Source of the DNA: Lachnospiraceae bacterium | Lineage (GTDB): Bacteria > Bacillota > Clostridia > Lachnospirales > Lachnospiraceae | DNA: 61,573 nt | NCBI GenBank assembly: GCA_017441265.1 | Contig: JAFRYE010000024.1 | Location: forward strand, 1 to 61,573 | Reading direction: 5' to 3' | In this document: positions 26,494 to 34,868 of the stretch, one piece after another | Position numbering within the stretch: the stretch's first letter is position 1 | How the letters are laid out: each line of letters starts with the position of its first letter | Translations under genes and position numbers: made by a program | The notes under the pieces: generated by a model | Databases searched by the model: none | Told to the model about the DNA's origin: nothing | The model's input: only the letters and a program-made list of their open reading frames with translations

Positions 26494-26937
26494 TCACAGG
26501 CAAAAAACCAGAAACAGAGCAACTGTTGTAAACAGGATGAGAAAGTAGATCAGGATTGCCACTTCGGTCCTGTCGTCGGGGATGTTCATCTGCAGGATCT
26601 CGCGGTCGAAATCGCCCAGGTACGTGATGGCTCCGATCTTTTCGAGCTCCCGTTTCTTGCGGATCCAATCCATGTTCGCATCGTACAGTTCGCTCTTCCC
26701 CTTCGAGATCATCCTTCGAAGATAAATGTCCAGGACAACCAGCGCGATGTTTGTGACAAGGCAAATGATCCAGATCACGAGCTTGGCTCGCCGGGTTCCC
26801 CCGAAGAACAGCGTCAGGACCAACCCCGCCAGGATCACTCCTGCCGCAATCCATCGAATTCGCTCGGATTCGTCCTTCCATTGGTTCAGTGTGGCTTCCA
26901 TCCCGGAGATTCGCATCTCCTCGTTAGCATTACCCAT
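26494..26937 (-). CDS. hypothetical membrane protein
   Basis: 147 residues with three hydrophobic helices (IRWIAAGVILAGLVLTLFF, LVIWIICLVTNIALVVLDIYL, EVAILIYFLILFTTVALFLVF) and a charged cytoplasmic segment between the last two. The start is the ATG 6 nt after GGGGGT. It lies 46 bp upstream of nfnA on the same strand and may lead its operon. No family recognised. Confidence 0.6.
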   Translation of the reverse strand: MGNANEEMRISGMEATLNQWKDESERIRWIAAGVILAGLVLTLFFGGTRRAKLVIWIICLVTNIALVVLDIYLRRMISKGKSELYDANMDWIRKKRELEKIGAITYLGDFDREILQMNIPDDRTEVAILIYFLILFTTVALFLVFCL

Positions 26938-27053
26938 ACTTACCCCCAAAAATACGACTGCGATGCGGTTACCGGCCGCCCGCAGCCCCCCATACCGATT
27001 TTTTGCGTGATAAGTTATTGTACCGCGAACGATACCTGTTTGCAACTAAAAAA

Positions 27054-27085
27054 ACAAAAAGCCCAATCAACGATTAGGCTTTTTG
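27054..27085. terminator. bidirectional terminator
   Basis: AAAAAGCCCAATC - AAC - GATTAGGCTTTTT: a stem with A-tract on one side and T-tract on the other, usable from both strands. It lies downstream of the patatin gene (minus). Confidence 0.8.
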
Positions 27086-27232
27086 TTATGCTGATACTCT
27101 TTATCTAAGGAGGGGGATTTCCAATTCATTTTGTATAAACTTATTGTATATTCAATACTCATCGATGTCAATCGATGATTTTGTGATGAATACGTCAAGA
27201 AACTGTGAACAAACCCCATGACGGGATATCGG

Positions 27233-28096
27233 TCACGCATTCTCATTTTCCGACAAAAACGCCCGAACGGCGGCCAAAGTGCGCTCTCCGATCTCGCGTC
27301 CGTGGTTGTAAACGCGCATCAATTCCGCCTCGCTCTTCTCGAGATGCGAGATCGCAAGCGGCGCGTCGGGACGGATCACAAAGGCCGCGCCCTCCGCCTC
27401 TCTCTGCGCAACGTACGCCGTCTCCCGGTTGTACATCTCGTGACGGTTGGCCATGGTCTCCACCGCCTTCGGATACTTGTGAAGCGACACCCGGATGAGC
27501 GGCAGCATCGAGTTCGGCTCCTTCACATAGCCCTGCGGCTGCGTGAGGATCACAATATTGCGGTCATACCCGCGGCGCTCCATGAACGCAAGCGGAATTG
27601 AGTCCGCCATGCCGCCGTCGAGCAGTTTCCGCCGTCCGATGCAGACCGGTCGCGACACGACCGGCATGGACGCAGACGCGCGGATCCACTGCATGTCCGC
27701 AGCTCCGCCGTCGCGAAGTCGCTTGTACACCGCCGTGCCCTTTTCAAGATCCGTGGCAACCGCGTAAAATTCCATGGGATTCTCGGCAAATGTCTTCGCA
27801 TCAAACACATCCAGCTCGTTCGGCAGCGTGTCATAGCAAAACTCTGCGCCGAAGATATCTCCCGTCAGCAACAGCGAACGAAACCCCTTGTAGCGCCAGT
27901 TGTCCGCATACTTCACATTGTAGCGGATGCCGCGACCGATCTGGCGCGATTTGAAATTGCAGCCGAACGCCGCTCCGGCCGAAACGCCGACTGCGCCGTC
28001 CACCGCGATATCCCCCTGCTCCATCCAGACGTCAAGAATGCCCATCGAAAACAGGCCGCGCATTCCGCCGCCCTCCAAAACAAGACCGTACTTCAT
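27233..28096 (-). CDS. patatin-like phospholipase
   Basis: 287 residues. It has the oxyanion box GGGMRG near residue 10, the nucleophile elbow GVSAGA, and the catalytic DGG (LLDGGMADSIP) of the Ser-Asp dyad. It is the RssA/YjjU-type bacterial patatin often found as a lone cytosolic lipid acyl hydrolase. The start is the ATG 6 nt from GAGGGAG. It is the last gene of the minus-strand run from the LRR operon, though probably a separate unit. Confidence 0.87.
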   Translation of the reverse strand: MKYGLVLEGGGMRGLFSMGILDVWMEQGDIAVDGAVGVSAGAAFGCNFKSRQIGRGIRYNVKYADNWRYKGFRSLLLTGDIFGAEFCYDTLPNELDVFDAKTFAENPMEFYAVATDLEKGTAVYKRLRDGGAADMQWIRASASMPVVSRPVCIGRRKLLDGGMADSIPLAFMERRGYDRNIVILTQPQGYVKEPNSMLPLIRVSLHKYPKAVETMANRHEMYNRETAYVAQREAEGAAFVIRPDAPLAISHLEKSEAELMRVYNHGREIGERTLAAVRAFLSENENA

Positions 28097-28126
28097 CGAA
28101 TTCTCCCTCATTTTCCGAACGAACTG

Positions 28127-28393
28127 TCACAGTTTCTCGGAATAGCTGTTCACCTTCTGCGAATTGTGCGAAAAATTCTGCAGCTTGATCCCGTACTCCG
28201 CGATCATCTTCCGGTAATAGTCCGTCTGCTTTTGGTTCAGCTTTCCGGCGTTCTTCAGCTCCTCGTAGCGCTGCGTGAGCTCCGCGAGGTCATCTTTCGT
28301 CGCATCGCGATAGTTGTTGGACGCGTTCAGACGAAGCCGCTCCAAAATCCGTTCCAAATCTCCGTGCGTTGCTTTTTGCAAAAACGAAAACAT
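28127..28393 (-). CDS. hypothetical small helical protein
   Basis: 88 residues, highly charged and predicted mostly alpha-helical (DLERILERLRL...DLAELTQRYEELKNAGKLNQKQTDYYRKMIAEY). A strong RBS (GGGAGGTG) supports translation. No known family. It lies between the kinase of the LRR operon and the patatin gene. Confidence 0.65.
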   Translation of the reverse strand: MFSFLQKATHGDLERILERLRLNASNNYRDATKDDLAELTQRYEELKNAGKLNQKQTDYYRKMIAEYGIKLQNFSHNSQKVNSYSEKL

Positions 28394-28489
28394 CGAAACT
28401 CACCTCCCGTGGCATTGCGAACACACTGCTGTTCCGCCTTGTATTATACCATGAAAGCGCAGATTTCGAAAGTCTTTTCGGAAAATGAA

Positions 28490-28532
28490 AAGCGGCGCAC
28501 AGACATCCCCCTCATACCTGCGCACCGCCGCA
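28490..28532 (-). terminator. hairpin at the end of the LRR/two-component operon
   Basis: Minus-strand GC-rich imperfect stem (GCGGTGCGCA against TGTGCGCCGC) followed by TTTTC, 17 bp after the kinase stop. One copy of the GGAAAATG word lies just beyond it. Confidence 0.45.
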
Positions 28533-28548
28533 TAACGCTATGTGTCTG

Positions 28549-29424
28549 TCAAAGCCGTACCGTGATCGTCAGCCGTCCGTCCGCGAACGCCGCCTCGATG
28601 CTTCCGCCCATTCTTTCCACGAGCGCTTTCGCGATGGAGAGACCGAGTCCCGTGGACTCCCTGGAGGCTTTCATCGTGTAGAACCGGTCAAACAAATGCT
28701 GCGCGGCGTCTGCCGTCATCGCGCTCGCTTTGTTCGAAAAGCGAACGCTGCCGTCCTCCGAAAGCGAGATGCTCAAATCGCCCTCGCTGTATTTGGCGGC
28801 GTTGTTGAGGAGATTGTTGAAGATTCTCGCGACCGCTGCCCTGTTGGTCTTTCGCTCGACGCGCGAAGCCGTGATGTCCACCTCCGGCTCGATCCCGCGC
28901 TCCGACAGTGCCGGAAACGCGCCCGCAATGCTCTCCTCGAGCACCTGGTTGAGCAGCACGTCATCGTCCATCGGCATCGACTCGTTCGAGAGGATGATCG
29001 AGTACCGGAACAATTCTTCCGTGAGCTGCCGCAGGATCTCCGCGCGCTCCTCGATGATGGCCAGATACTCCTCCTGCTTCTGCGGATCCTTCGTGCGGTG
29101 AAGCAGGTCCAGATACCCGCAGATTGCCGTCAACGGTGTGCGAAGATCATGCGAAATGTTGGTGACTGCCTCCTTCACCTCCAGATCCCCGGTGCGATAC
29201 CGAAGATACGCCTCGCGCAGGTTCCGCAGTTCGCGGTTGATGCATTCTGCAAGCTCTCCCATGACACGGTCGCCGCTGTCCAGCACAATGATGGTGTTGG
29301 TGTCCGAGTTCAGTTTTTCTTTCATTTGCCGGGCAATGTCGCGCGCCGCCCTGCGCATCACAAAGATCTTGCACAGACACAGCACAAGCGCGATGCTCAC
29401 CGCCGCCGAAATCCAGTAAATCAT
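28549..29424 (-). CDS. sensor histidine kinase of the LRR operon
   Basis: 291 residues. One N-terminal membrane helix (IYWISAAVSIALVLCLCKIFV), a short linker without an extracellular sensor, then TNISHDLRTPLTAICGYLDLL (HisKA), NNLLNNAAKYS (N box) and STGLGLSIAKALVERMGG (G2). The lack of an extracellular domain is typical of intramembrane-sensing kinases paired with peptide-antibiotic ABC modules. ATG after GAGGTGG, 7 bp after the second LRR gene. Its regulator is the first gene of the same operon (33910-34575). Confidence 0.85.
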   Translation of the reverse strand: MIYWISAAVSIALVLCLCKIFVMRRAARDIARQMKEKLNSDTNTIIVLDSGDRVMGELAECINRELRNLREAYLRYRTGDLEVKEAVTNISHDLRTPLTAICGYLDLLHRTKDPQKQEEYLAIIEERAEILRQLTEELFRYSIILSNESMPMDDDVLLNQVLEESIAGAFPALSERGIEPEVDITASRVERKTNRAAVARIFNNLLNNAAKYSEGDLSISLSEDGSVRFSNKASAMTADAAQHLFDRFYTMKASRESTGLGLSIAKALVERMGGSIEAAFADGRLTITVRL

Positions 29425-29431
29425 AGCCACC

Positions 29432-30661
29432 TCAATCGTTGAAATACATTTCCAGTTCCGTACACTTGTTGCGATCCACATCCTTAATCCGATTTTCTGA
29501 AACATTCAGTTCTTTAAGGAAAGGATTGTTGCTCACATCCAGCGAACTCAGTCGGTTTTTTTGACATGAGAGTTTCCTAAGCCACCTCAGACCGCTGACA
29601 TCCAGTGTCTCCAGTTCATTACAATCGCAAAACAACTCTGACAGATGTGACGGAGAACTCAGATCCAACGCAGTCAGTTTGTTCTCCCAACAGTCAAGTT
29701 TTTCCAGTTTGCTGACGCTGCTCAGATCAAGTTCGCTGAGTTCGTTTTCCGAGCATCTCAGAAGCAGCAACTCCGGCATCCCTCTCAGATCCAGAGTTTC
29801 CAGATTGTTATGATCGCAACACAGCGCCTGTATAGCCGGACAATTCTCAATCCGCAGTTTTTTTATAACATTTGAGCTGCAGCACAGGTACGTTAGCTCC
29901 GGCAAATCCACAAGGCTCAGGCTCTCGATATGACCGTTATCGCAGTAAATCTGTGCAATCTCCCGATTTTCGGAGACGTCCAGGCTCTCCAACGGGTTGA
30001 TCTGACACCGCAGGTAGGACAGCTCCGGCATACTGCTGAGATCAAGTTTTCTCAAATGATTACTTGAGACATCCAGAAAAAACAGCTCCGAATACGTTTC
30101 GCTCGCCGACAAAATCAGTTGCTCAATTTGATTATCATCGCATATTAGCATTGCCAACTTCAGGTTTGCACTCAGGTCAAGCGTCTTCAGTTCATTGCCG
30201 CTGCAAATCACAGCTTCCAGATTCGGATTTTTGCTCAGATCCAGTTCTTCGATCCCGCAACCGACAAGATACAGTTCTCTGAGATTCGGAAAATAAGACA
30301 GCCACTCGGGATCCCACTGGAATTTTCCTTCCTTGAACGTTATGGTTCCTTCCGGATCCGGGATTCGCGTCTTATCCTCCGGAGTCACTAAAAACGGCCC
30401 GTTACCGATATAGTCGGATGCGAAACGAATCTCCGTAACGCTCTCGTATTCCTCCTGCGTGATCTCGCCGTCCTTGTTCTTATCGACCGTGTCTCTCACG
30501 AAATCTTGAAACGGTCCACGGAATACATTGTTGTTTTGCTTCGGACCGTTCCAGAAGTAACCGCTGCCGAACAGCACCCAGCACACCAGTAAAACGGTGA
30601 TCACTGCAACGGCCACGTAGATAAAAAGCTTCCTGCGGCTCATTTTCCGCTTATTCTCCAT
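29432..30661 (-). CDS. membrane-anchored EF-hand/leucine-rich-repeat protein 2
   Basis: 409 residues. TM helix 12-30, then an EF-hand loop at 60-71 (DKNKDGEITQEE, with D, N, D, G, I and E at canonical positions), then about 13 leucine-rich repeats of roughly 21 residues from about 120 (LxxLxCxxNxLxxLDLSxxxxL, with a cysteine at the ladder position in most repeats), to the C-terminus. The N-in, C-out topology places the LRR outside the cell. LRRs bind proteins or peptides and the EF-hand suggests Ca2+. It is co-transcribed with a paralogue, an ABC transporter and a two-component system. Role in sensing or immunity is inferred. Confidence 0.85.
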   Translation of the reverse strand: MENKRKMSRRKLFIYVAVAVITVLLVCWVLFGSGYFWNGPKQNNNVFRGPFQDFVRDTVDKNKDGEITQEEYESVTEIRFASDYIGNGPFLVTPEDKTRIPDPEGTITFKEGKFQWDPEWLSYFPNLRELYLVGCGIEELDLSKNPNLEAVICSGNELKTLDLSANLKLAMLICDDNQIEQLILSASETYSELFFLDVSSNHLRKLDLSSMPELSYLRCQINPLESLDVSENREIAQIYCDNGHIESLSLVDLPELTYLCCSSNVIKKLRIENCPAIQALCCDHNNLETLDLRGMPELLLLRCSENELSELDLSSVSKLEKLDCWENKLTALDLSSPSHLSELFCDCNELETLDVSGLRWLRKLSCQKNRLSSLDVSNNPFLKELNVSENRIKDVDRNKCTELEMYFND

Positions 30662-30695
30662 AACTCTTCCTTTCTCCCGACAGTTTTCGGTCCTC

Positions 30696-32177
30696 TCACG
30701 GCATTATGATCTCCGTGGTTTTGCTGCAGTCAATAACCTGCAGTTGGACTCCGAGTCGAACGTACGAAAGCGTTGTGGATCTGCAGGACAGTTCGCTCAG
30801 TTCCATGTTTTTTCGCAGGTCAAGTTCGGTCAGGTTGTTATTGGAGCAATCCAGTTTCTTCAGCTCGGTATTGGTCATAAGGTTCAACTCCGTCAACTCG
30901 TTGCTGGAACAATCCAGTTTCCTCAGTTTCGGGTTCTCCGTGAGTGTCAGCTTTTTCAGATTGTTTCCTCCACAGTCCAGATTCTCCAGATTGGGGTTCT
31001 CACCCAGCGACAATTCGGTCAGTTTGTTCAATGCGCAATTCAGCGTAAACAACATAGGATTCATCTCAAGATGAAGCTCCGTCAGGTTGTTGCTTTCGCA
31101 TGACAAATGCCGCAGTTCCCAGCAGGCGGACACATCAAGTTCATTCAACCCGATTCGGTTTACATCGAGAGAATTCAGCCTCGGATTCATTCTGACATCC
31201 AAACTTTCCAGCGGATTTCCGTCACAGTTAAAGTCACTCAGCTTCTGGTTGTGCGAAACATCCACCTTCTTCAGCAGATTGTAATCGCATCTCAGGGAAT
31301 ACAGTTCTTCACACCTGCTGAGATCAAGTTCCGTCAGTGCATTATAACCGCAATCCAGAATGGTCAGGGTACGGATCGTACTGAGATCAAGTTCCGTCAG
31401 CGCGTTATCACTACAAAACAGCATCGTGTCCGGACTTACGCTTGTGTCTTTCCCCGCATCCGACCAGAGGTAGAGTTCCCCGAGCTCACAGCTCATACAG
31501 AACAGATAGTAAAACTCCGGCTTCACAACTCTGAGATCAAGTTTTCTTATCGAATTAAAACCACAGGACAGGCTGAGCAGTTCCGGATAGTGCGTCAGAT
31601 CCAGTTCCTTCAGCTCGTTCATATCACAGCTCAGCGTGCGCAGCTTCGGAACCTTCACATCCAGTGAGGTCAGGTGATTGAATGAGCAATTCAACTCAAC
31701 GAGATTTGCGAGTTTGCTCAGATCCAGACTCGTCAGCTCATTGTGGGCGCAATCGAGGAGTTCCAGCGATTTGCAATTGCTCACATCCAGCTCAGTGATC
31801 CTATTCTCAGCACATCTGACTTCGATCAGTTCCGTATTTCCGCTCAGATTCAGTTCTGTCAGGTCGCTGTTGTTACATTCCAGATATTTCAGTTTGCGGA
31901 ATATCTCAATTCCCTTCAGGCTGTTCCCGTCCTCAAAGTTTTTCAGAAGCCAGATATCAATCTTCGTGACATTGTCCGCTTCCTTCCGACTCAGTTTGCC
32001 GTCATGGTCCGTGTCAAAGTTTTTCGCCACATATTCCCGAAATTCCCGGTTTGGGAACGTCTTCTCAATATCGTACTCCATGTATCTGTGTTTTATCAGC
32101 AAAACCGCCAGGATCACTGTTGCCGTACCGAGAATTACGGCAGCGATCCAACGGATCCTTCTGTTTGATTTTTTCAT
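30696..32177 (-). CDS. membrane-anchored EF-hand/leucine-rich-repeat protein 1
   Basis: 493 residues with the same plan as its downstream paralogue. TM helix about 10-28; a perfect EF-hand loop at 55-66 (DTDHDGKLSRKE, with D-D-D-G-L-S-E); then about 19 repeats of LxxLDCSxNxLTELDLSxNxxL, most carrying a cysteine on the concave ladder. RBS GGGGGA, ATG 5 nt later. Its start lies 10 bp after the permease stop and the next LRR gene follows 34 bp after its own stop. Confidence 0.87.
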   Translation of the reverse strand: MKKSNRRIRWIAAVILGTATVILAVLLIKHRYMEYDIEKTFPNREFREYVAKNFDTDHDGKLSRKEADNVTKIDIWLLKNFEDGNSLKGIEIFRKLKYLECNNSDLTELNLSGNTELIEVRCAENRITELDVSNCKSLELLDCAHNELTSLDLSKLANLVELNCSFNHLTSLDVKVPKLRTLSCDMNELKELDLTHYPELLSLSCGFNSIRKLDLRVVKPEFYYLFCMSCELGELYLWSDAGKDTSVSPDTMLFCSDNALTELDLSTIRTLTILDCGYNALTELDLSRCEELYSLRCDYNLLKKVDVSHNQKLSDFNCDGNPLESLDVRMNPRLNSLDVNRIGLNELDVSACWELRHLSCESNNLTELHLEMNPMLFTLNCALNKLTELSLGENPNLENLDCGGNNLKKLTLTENPKLRKLDCSSNELTELNLMTNTELKKLDCSNNNLTELDLRKNMELSELSCRSTTLSYVRLGVQLQVIDCSKTTEIIMP

Positions 32178-32187
32178 GGTATCCCCC

Positions 32188-32904
32188 TTACTCAAGGTTC
32201 TTCCGGCGGAACAGCGCCACCGCTGCAGCCGTCAGGAGAACGATTACAATACCGCCTCCGATCAGTGTCGTCGCCAGTGTATTCTGGACTTCCATCACCG
32301 AATCGCCGAGGTGAGCCGCCGGGATGATCGCAACGATCTTCTTCGCAAGAATACCGTTTTGCCACACATTTTCCGAAAGCATCGTCACCGCTGCCAACAG
32401 GAAGTACACAAAAAGCGCCGTCACGATACTCCGGTATCCCTCGCTCAGTATGACAACCACGAGGGCCAGAACGACGAAAGCAAGCATCATCACTACCATC
32501 ATGGCGTTGTTTGTCAAGAATTCCTTGGTTTTCAGGGACGTGCCGACCGGATTTCCCTGCACCTCAATCACGATGCGTACCGTCAGGTTGTAGATCACCG
32601 CCAGGACGAGACTCATCGTCACTAAAACCGTCAGCCAGGACGCAAGGATCCGGGAACGGCGATAGCCCGCAACAACCTTGTTTCGCACGATGCCGTACTC
32701 AAACTCCGGCACCAGATAGACAATCGTCGCGACGACCGCGACCGGGATCAAAAACAGGTTGGCCTGGGAATAGGCCATTACCGCCTGATACCCCGGGCAC
32801 AGCATAACGCCGAGATACCCGACACCTGCCGCCGCAAGGCATACAACGTAAAATGAAATCTCCCGCAACAAGCGCGTATAATCGTTTCGCAGTAATCGAA
32901 TCAT
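32188..32904 (-). CDS. ABC transporter permease, lantibiotic-immunity-like
   Basis: 238 residues, six predicted helices, opening MIRLLRNDYTRLLREISFYV, as in ABC-2 type permeases of the NisG/SpaE or bacitracin-export class. The FEYGIVRNKVVAGYRR motif after helix 2 is characteristic of that class. The start overlaps the ATPase stop by 4 bp (ATGA). It works with the ATPase encoded just upstream. Confidence 0.8.
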   Translation of the reverse strand: MIRLLRNDYTRLLREISFYVVCLAAAGVGYLGVMLCPGYQAVMAYSQANLFLIPVAVVATIVYLVPEFEYGIVRNKVVAGYRRSRILASWLTVLVTMSLVLAVIYNLTVRIVIEVQGNPVGTSLKTKEFLTNNAMMVVMMLAFVVLALVVVILSEGYRSIVTALFVYFLLAAVTMLSENVWQNGILAKKIVAIIPAAHLGDSVMEVQNTLATTLIGGGIVIVLLTAAAVALFRRKNLE

Positions 32905-33812
32905 CTCTCACCTCCGCTGATCGCCTGAAGGAGACTCTCCGTCTGCACACTTCTCTCCTCGATCGACAGTACCTCGCAGCCTTCCTTCGCCAGTTCCGTG
33001 ACCAGCTCGGTGATGTGAGGTCTGTCATAAATCTCCACCGTGTCCTCGCTCAGGATGCGGTGACGCAGCGACTTTGCCACCATCACCCGCGCAAGCGCAT
33101 TCGCGTCCGAGACGCGAACTCGCAGCGCCGTCTCCCGCAGCGCCTTGATTTCCTCAGAAGAGAGCTCCCGTTTCAGTTCCCCGTGCTCCAGGATGCCGTA
33201 CTGATCCGCCACATTTTCCAAAGACTCCGGATCCTGAGCGGTCACCAGGATTGTCATTCCGAGATCCTGCTTGAATCGCTTCAGAAGCTCCTCCGTCTCT
33301 GTCTTCTGCTGAAGACTCATTCCCGACAGGCCGTCGTCGATCAGCAGCAGATCCGGCGAGCCGCAGAGCGCCATCGCAATCGCCGCGATCACCTGTTTCT
33401 CCGCCGGCAGCTTCTCCGCCTTCACATCCGCAAAATCCTGCAGTCCCGTCATCCGCAGCACTTCTCCCACTCGCTCCGTGCCGGGCACACCGAGCAACGC
33501 ACACTGCCTTTTCACATTGCTTCTGAGAGTCAACCCCGGAAGCATCGACCATCCCCCTGCCACGTAACCGGCTCTCCGTCTGATTCCGCGGATCTCCTCG
33601 CCGGCGCTGTCCTTTCCGAACAGTTCATAGCCGCCTTCCGAAGGGCTCTGCAAGCCGCTGACCACGCGAAGCAGTGTGGATTTGCCGGCGCCGCTCTTGC
33701 CGACAAGGCCGTAGATCGTCCCCCTGGTCAGGTGGAGATCAACGTTCTCCAGTGCCGTGACATGCCCGAACCGCTTGGTCAGTTTTTTTGTTTCCATTGC
33801 GTATTCCGTCAT
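32901..33812 (-). CDS. degenerate ABC transporter ATP-binding protein
   Basis: 303 residues. Walker A GKSGAGKST is intact. Other motifs are abnormal: the Q-loop region reads YVAGGWSMLPGLT with no glutamine in the usual place; the signature is KLPAEKQV instead of LSGGQ; Walker B ends LLLIDDGLSG, with Asp replacing the catalytic Glu; and the switch histidine is Gln (ILVTAQDPE). About 80 extra C-terminal residues follow, as in lantibiotic-immunity ATPases. It pairs with the downstream permease. Hydrolysis is probably slow or absent. Confidence 0.85.
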   Translation of the reverse strand: MTEYAMETKKLTKRFGHVTALENVDLHLTRGTIYGLVGKSGAGKSTLLRVVSGLQSPSEGGYELFGKDSAGEEIRGIRRRAGYVAGGWSMLPGLTLRSNVKRQCALLGVPGTERVGEVLRMTGLQDFADVKAEKLPAEKQVIAAIAMALCGSPDLLLIDDGLSGMSLQQKTETEELLKRFKQDLGMTILVTAQDPESLENVADQYGILEHGELKRELSSEEIKALRETALRVRVSDANALARVMVAKSLRHRILSEDTVEIYDRPHITELVTELAKEGCEVLSIEERSVQTESLLQAISGGER

Positions 33813-33909
33813 GGTGACTTCCCCCTTTCGATCACAGTTATATCACGGCAGTGTTAAGAAACCGATAAAGACAACCGTTAAGATATCGTAAAGATTTCTT
33901 CGAAAAATG

Positions 33910-34575
33910 TTAACCCGCAGTGAAACGGAAACCGATCCCCCAGACGGCCGAAATGCAGTCGCGTCCGGAGATATCCTTAAGTTTCTTCCGCAGGTTGTGC
34001 ACATGCACCTTCAGCGAGTCCTCCGTGCAGTCCGGCGTGTCCTGCGCGATCAGCTCCAGAAGCGTCAGTTTCGCCACCACGCGGTCGCGGTTGTTCATTA
34101 AGATCTTCGCGATCGCGCATTCCGTGCGCGTAAGTTTGACCTCTTTTCCCCCGCTGTAAGCAGTCTGAAGATTACAATCGATCGCGATGTCACCGCAGTT
34201 GATCCTCGATTCGTCCTGCGGCGCTCTGCGGTCGCGAAGTACGACGCGAACACGGGCGACCAGCTCCTCGATGCGGAAGGGCTTCGTGATGTAGTCCGCT
34301 GCCCCGCCCAGAAGAAGATCCACTTTCTCCATCGTGTCGGTTCTCGCGCTCACGACGATCACCGGAATTCCCTTGAGACTCGGGAGAACCTCCTCCCCGG
34401 AGAGCCCGGGCAGCATACGGTCGAGCAGGATCAGGTCCGGCCGCTCGGCTGCGACCGCCATCAACGCCTCCGTGCCGGAATATGCCTTCCGCACGGCAAA
34501 GCCCTCGCCCGTCAAAGTCTCCTCCAGCAGTTTGCTGATGGCCACATCATCGTCGACAATCAAAATCGTATCCAC
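33910..34575 (-). CDS. OmpR-family response regulator, first gene of the LRR operon
   Basis: 221 residues. Receiver: DDD (8-10), phospho-acceptor D52 (LILLDRMLPG), SA (77-78) and K98 (TKPF). Winged helix: LTRTECAIAKILMNNRDRVVAKLTLLELI...VHVHNLRKKLKDI...VWGIGFRF. The start is GTG, 8 nt after GGAGGG. It lies upstream of the ABC genes, with its kinase five genes later, an unusual separation. Confidence 0.9.
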   Translation of the reverse strand: MDTILIVDDDVAISKLLEETLTGEGFAVRKAYSGTEALMAVAAERPDLILLDRMLPGLSGEEVLPSLKGIPVIVVSARTDTMEKVDLLLGGAADYITKPFRIEELVARVRVVLRDRRAPQDESRINCGDIAIDCNLQTAYSGGKEVKLTRTECAIAKILMNNRDRVVAKLTLLELIAQDTPDCTEDSLKVHVHNLRKKLKDISGRDCISAVWGIGFRFTAG

Positions 34576-34624
34576 TCATTTGCCCTCCTCGCGGAAAATG
34601 ACGCCGCCTCCGTCCTATTGCGGC

Positions 34625-34662
34625 CTTTCTGTCATTCTATCACAGAAAGCGAAGGTTGATAA
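34625..34662 (-). promoter_or_regulatory. promoter of the LRR operon with a dyad over the -10
   Basis: Minus strand: TTATCA (34662-34657), 17 bp, TAGAAT (34639-34634). The -10 sits at the centre of an inverted repeat CTTTCTGT - 9 bp - ACAGAAAG (34625-34632 / 34642-34649), a likely operator. Confidence 0.5.
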
Positions 34663-34694
34663 GTCATAATCCGCTCCGAGCTTCCCGGAACACG

Positions 34695-34740
34695 AAAAGC
34701 CCACCGGGCCGCGGAGTCCGCAGCGGCGGTGGGTTTTCAC
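34695..34740 (-). terminator. terminator of the FtsX-type ABC operon
   Basis: Minus-strand stem CCCACCG / CGGTGGG enclosing a GC-rich second hairpin and followed by CTTTTCG, about 130 bp after the ATPase stop. The bases between (34741-34868) hold no gene that I can see. Confidence 0.6.
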
Positions 34741-34868
34741 AATAAAGGTTGCATATCGGTAATGATTCTACATTAGTAGAACCCTTTGCCTTCTTACTTC
34801 TCAGAAGCTTTCTCCCCCCATGCGGAGGGCTTTGGTTCGCTCACCGAAGCCCCCGCTATCCGATAGCA

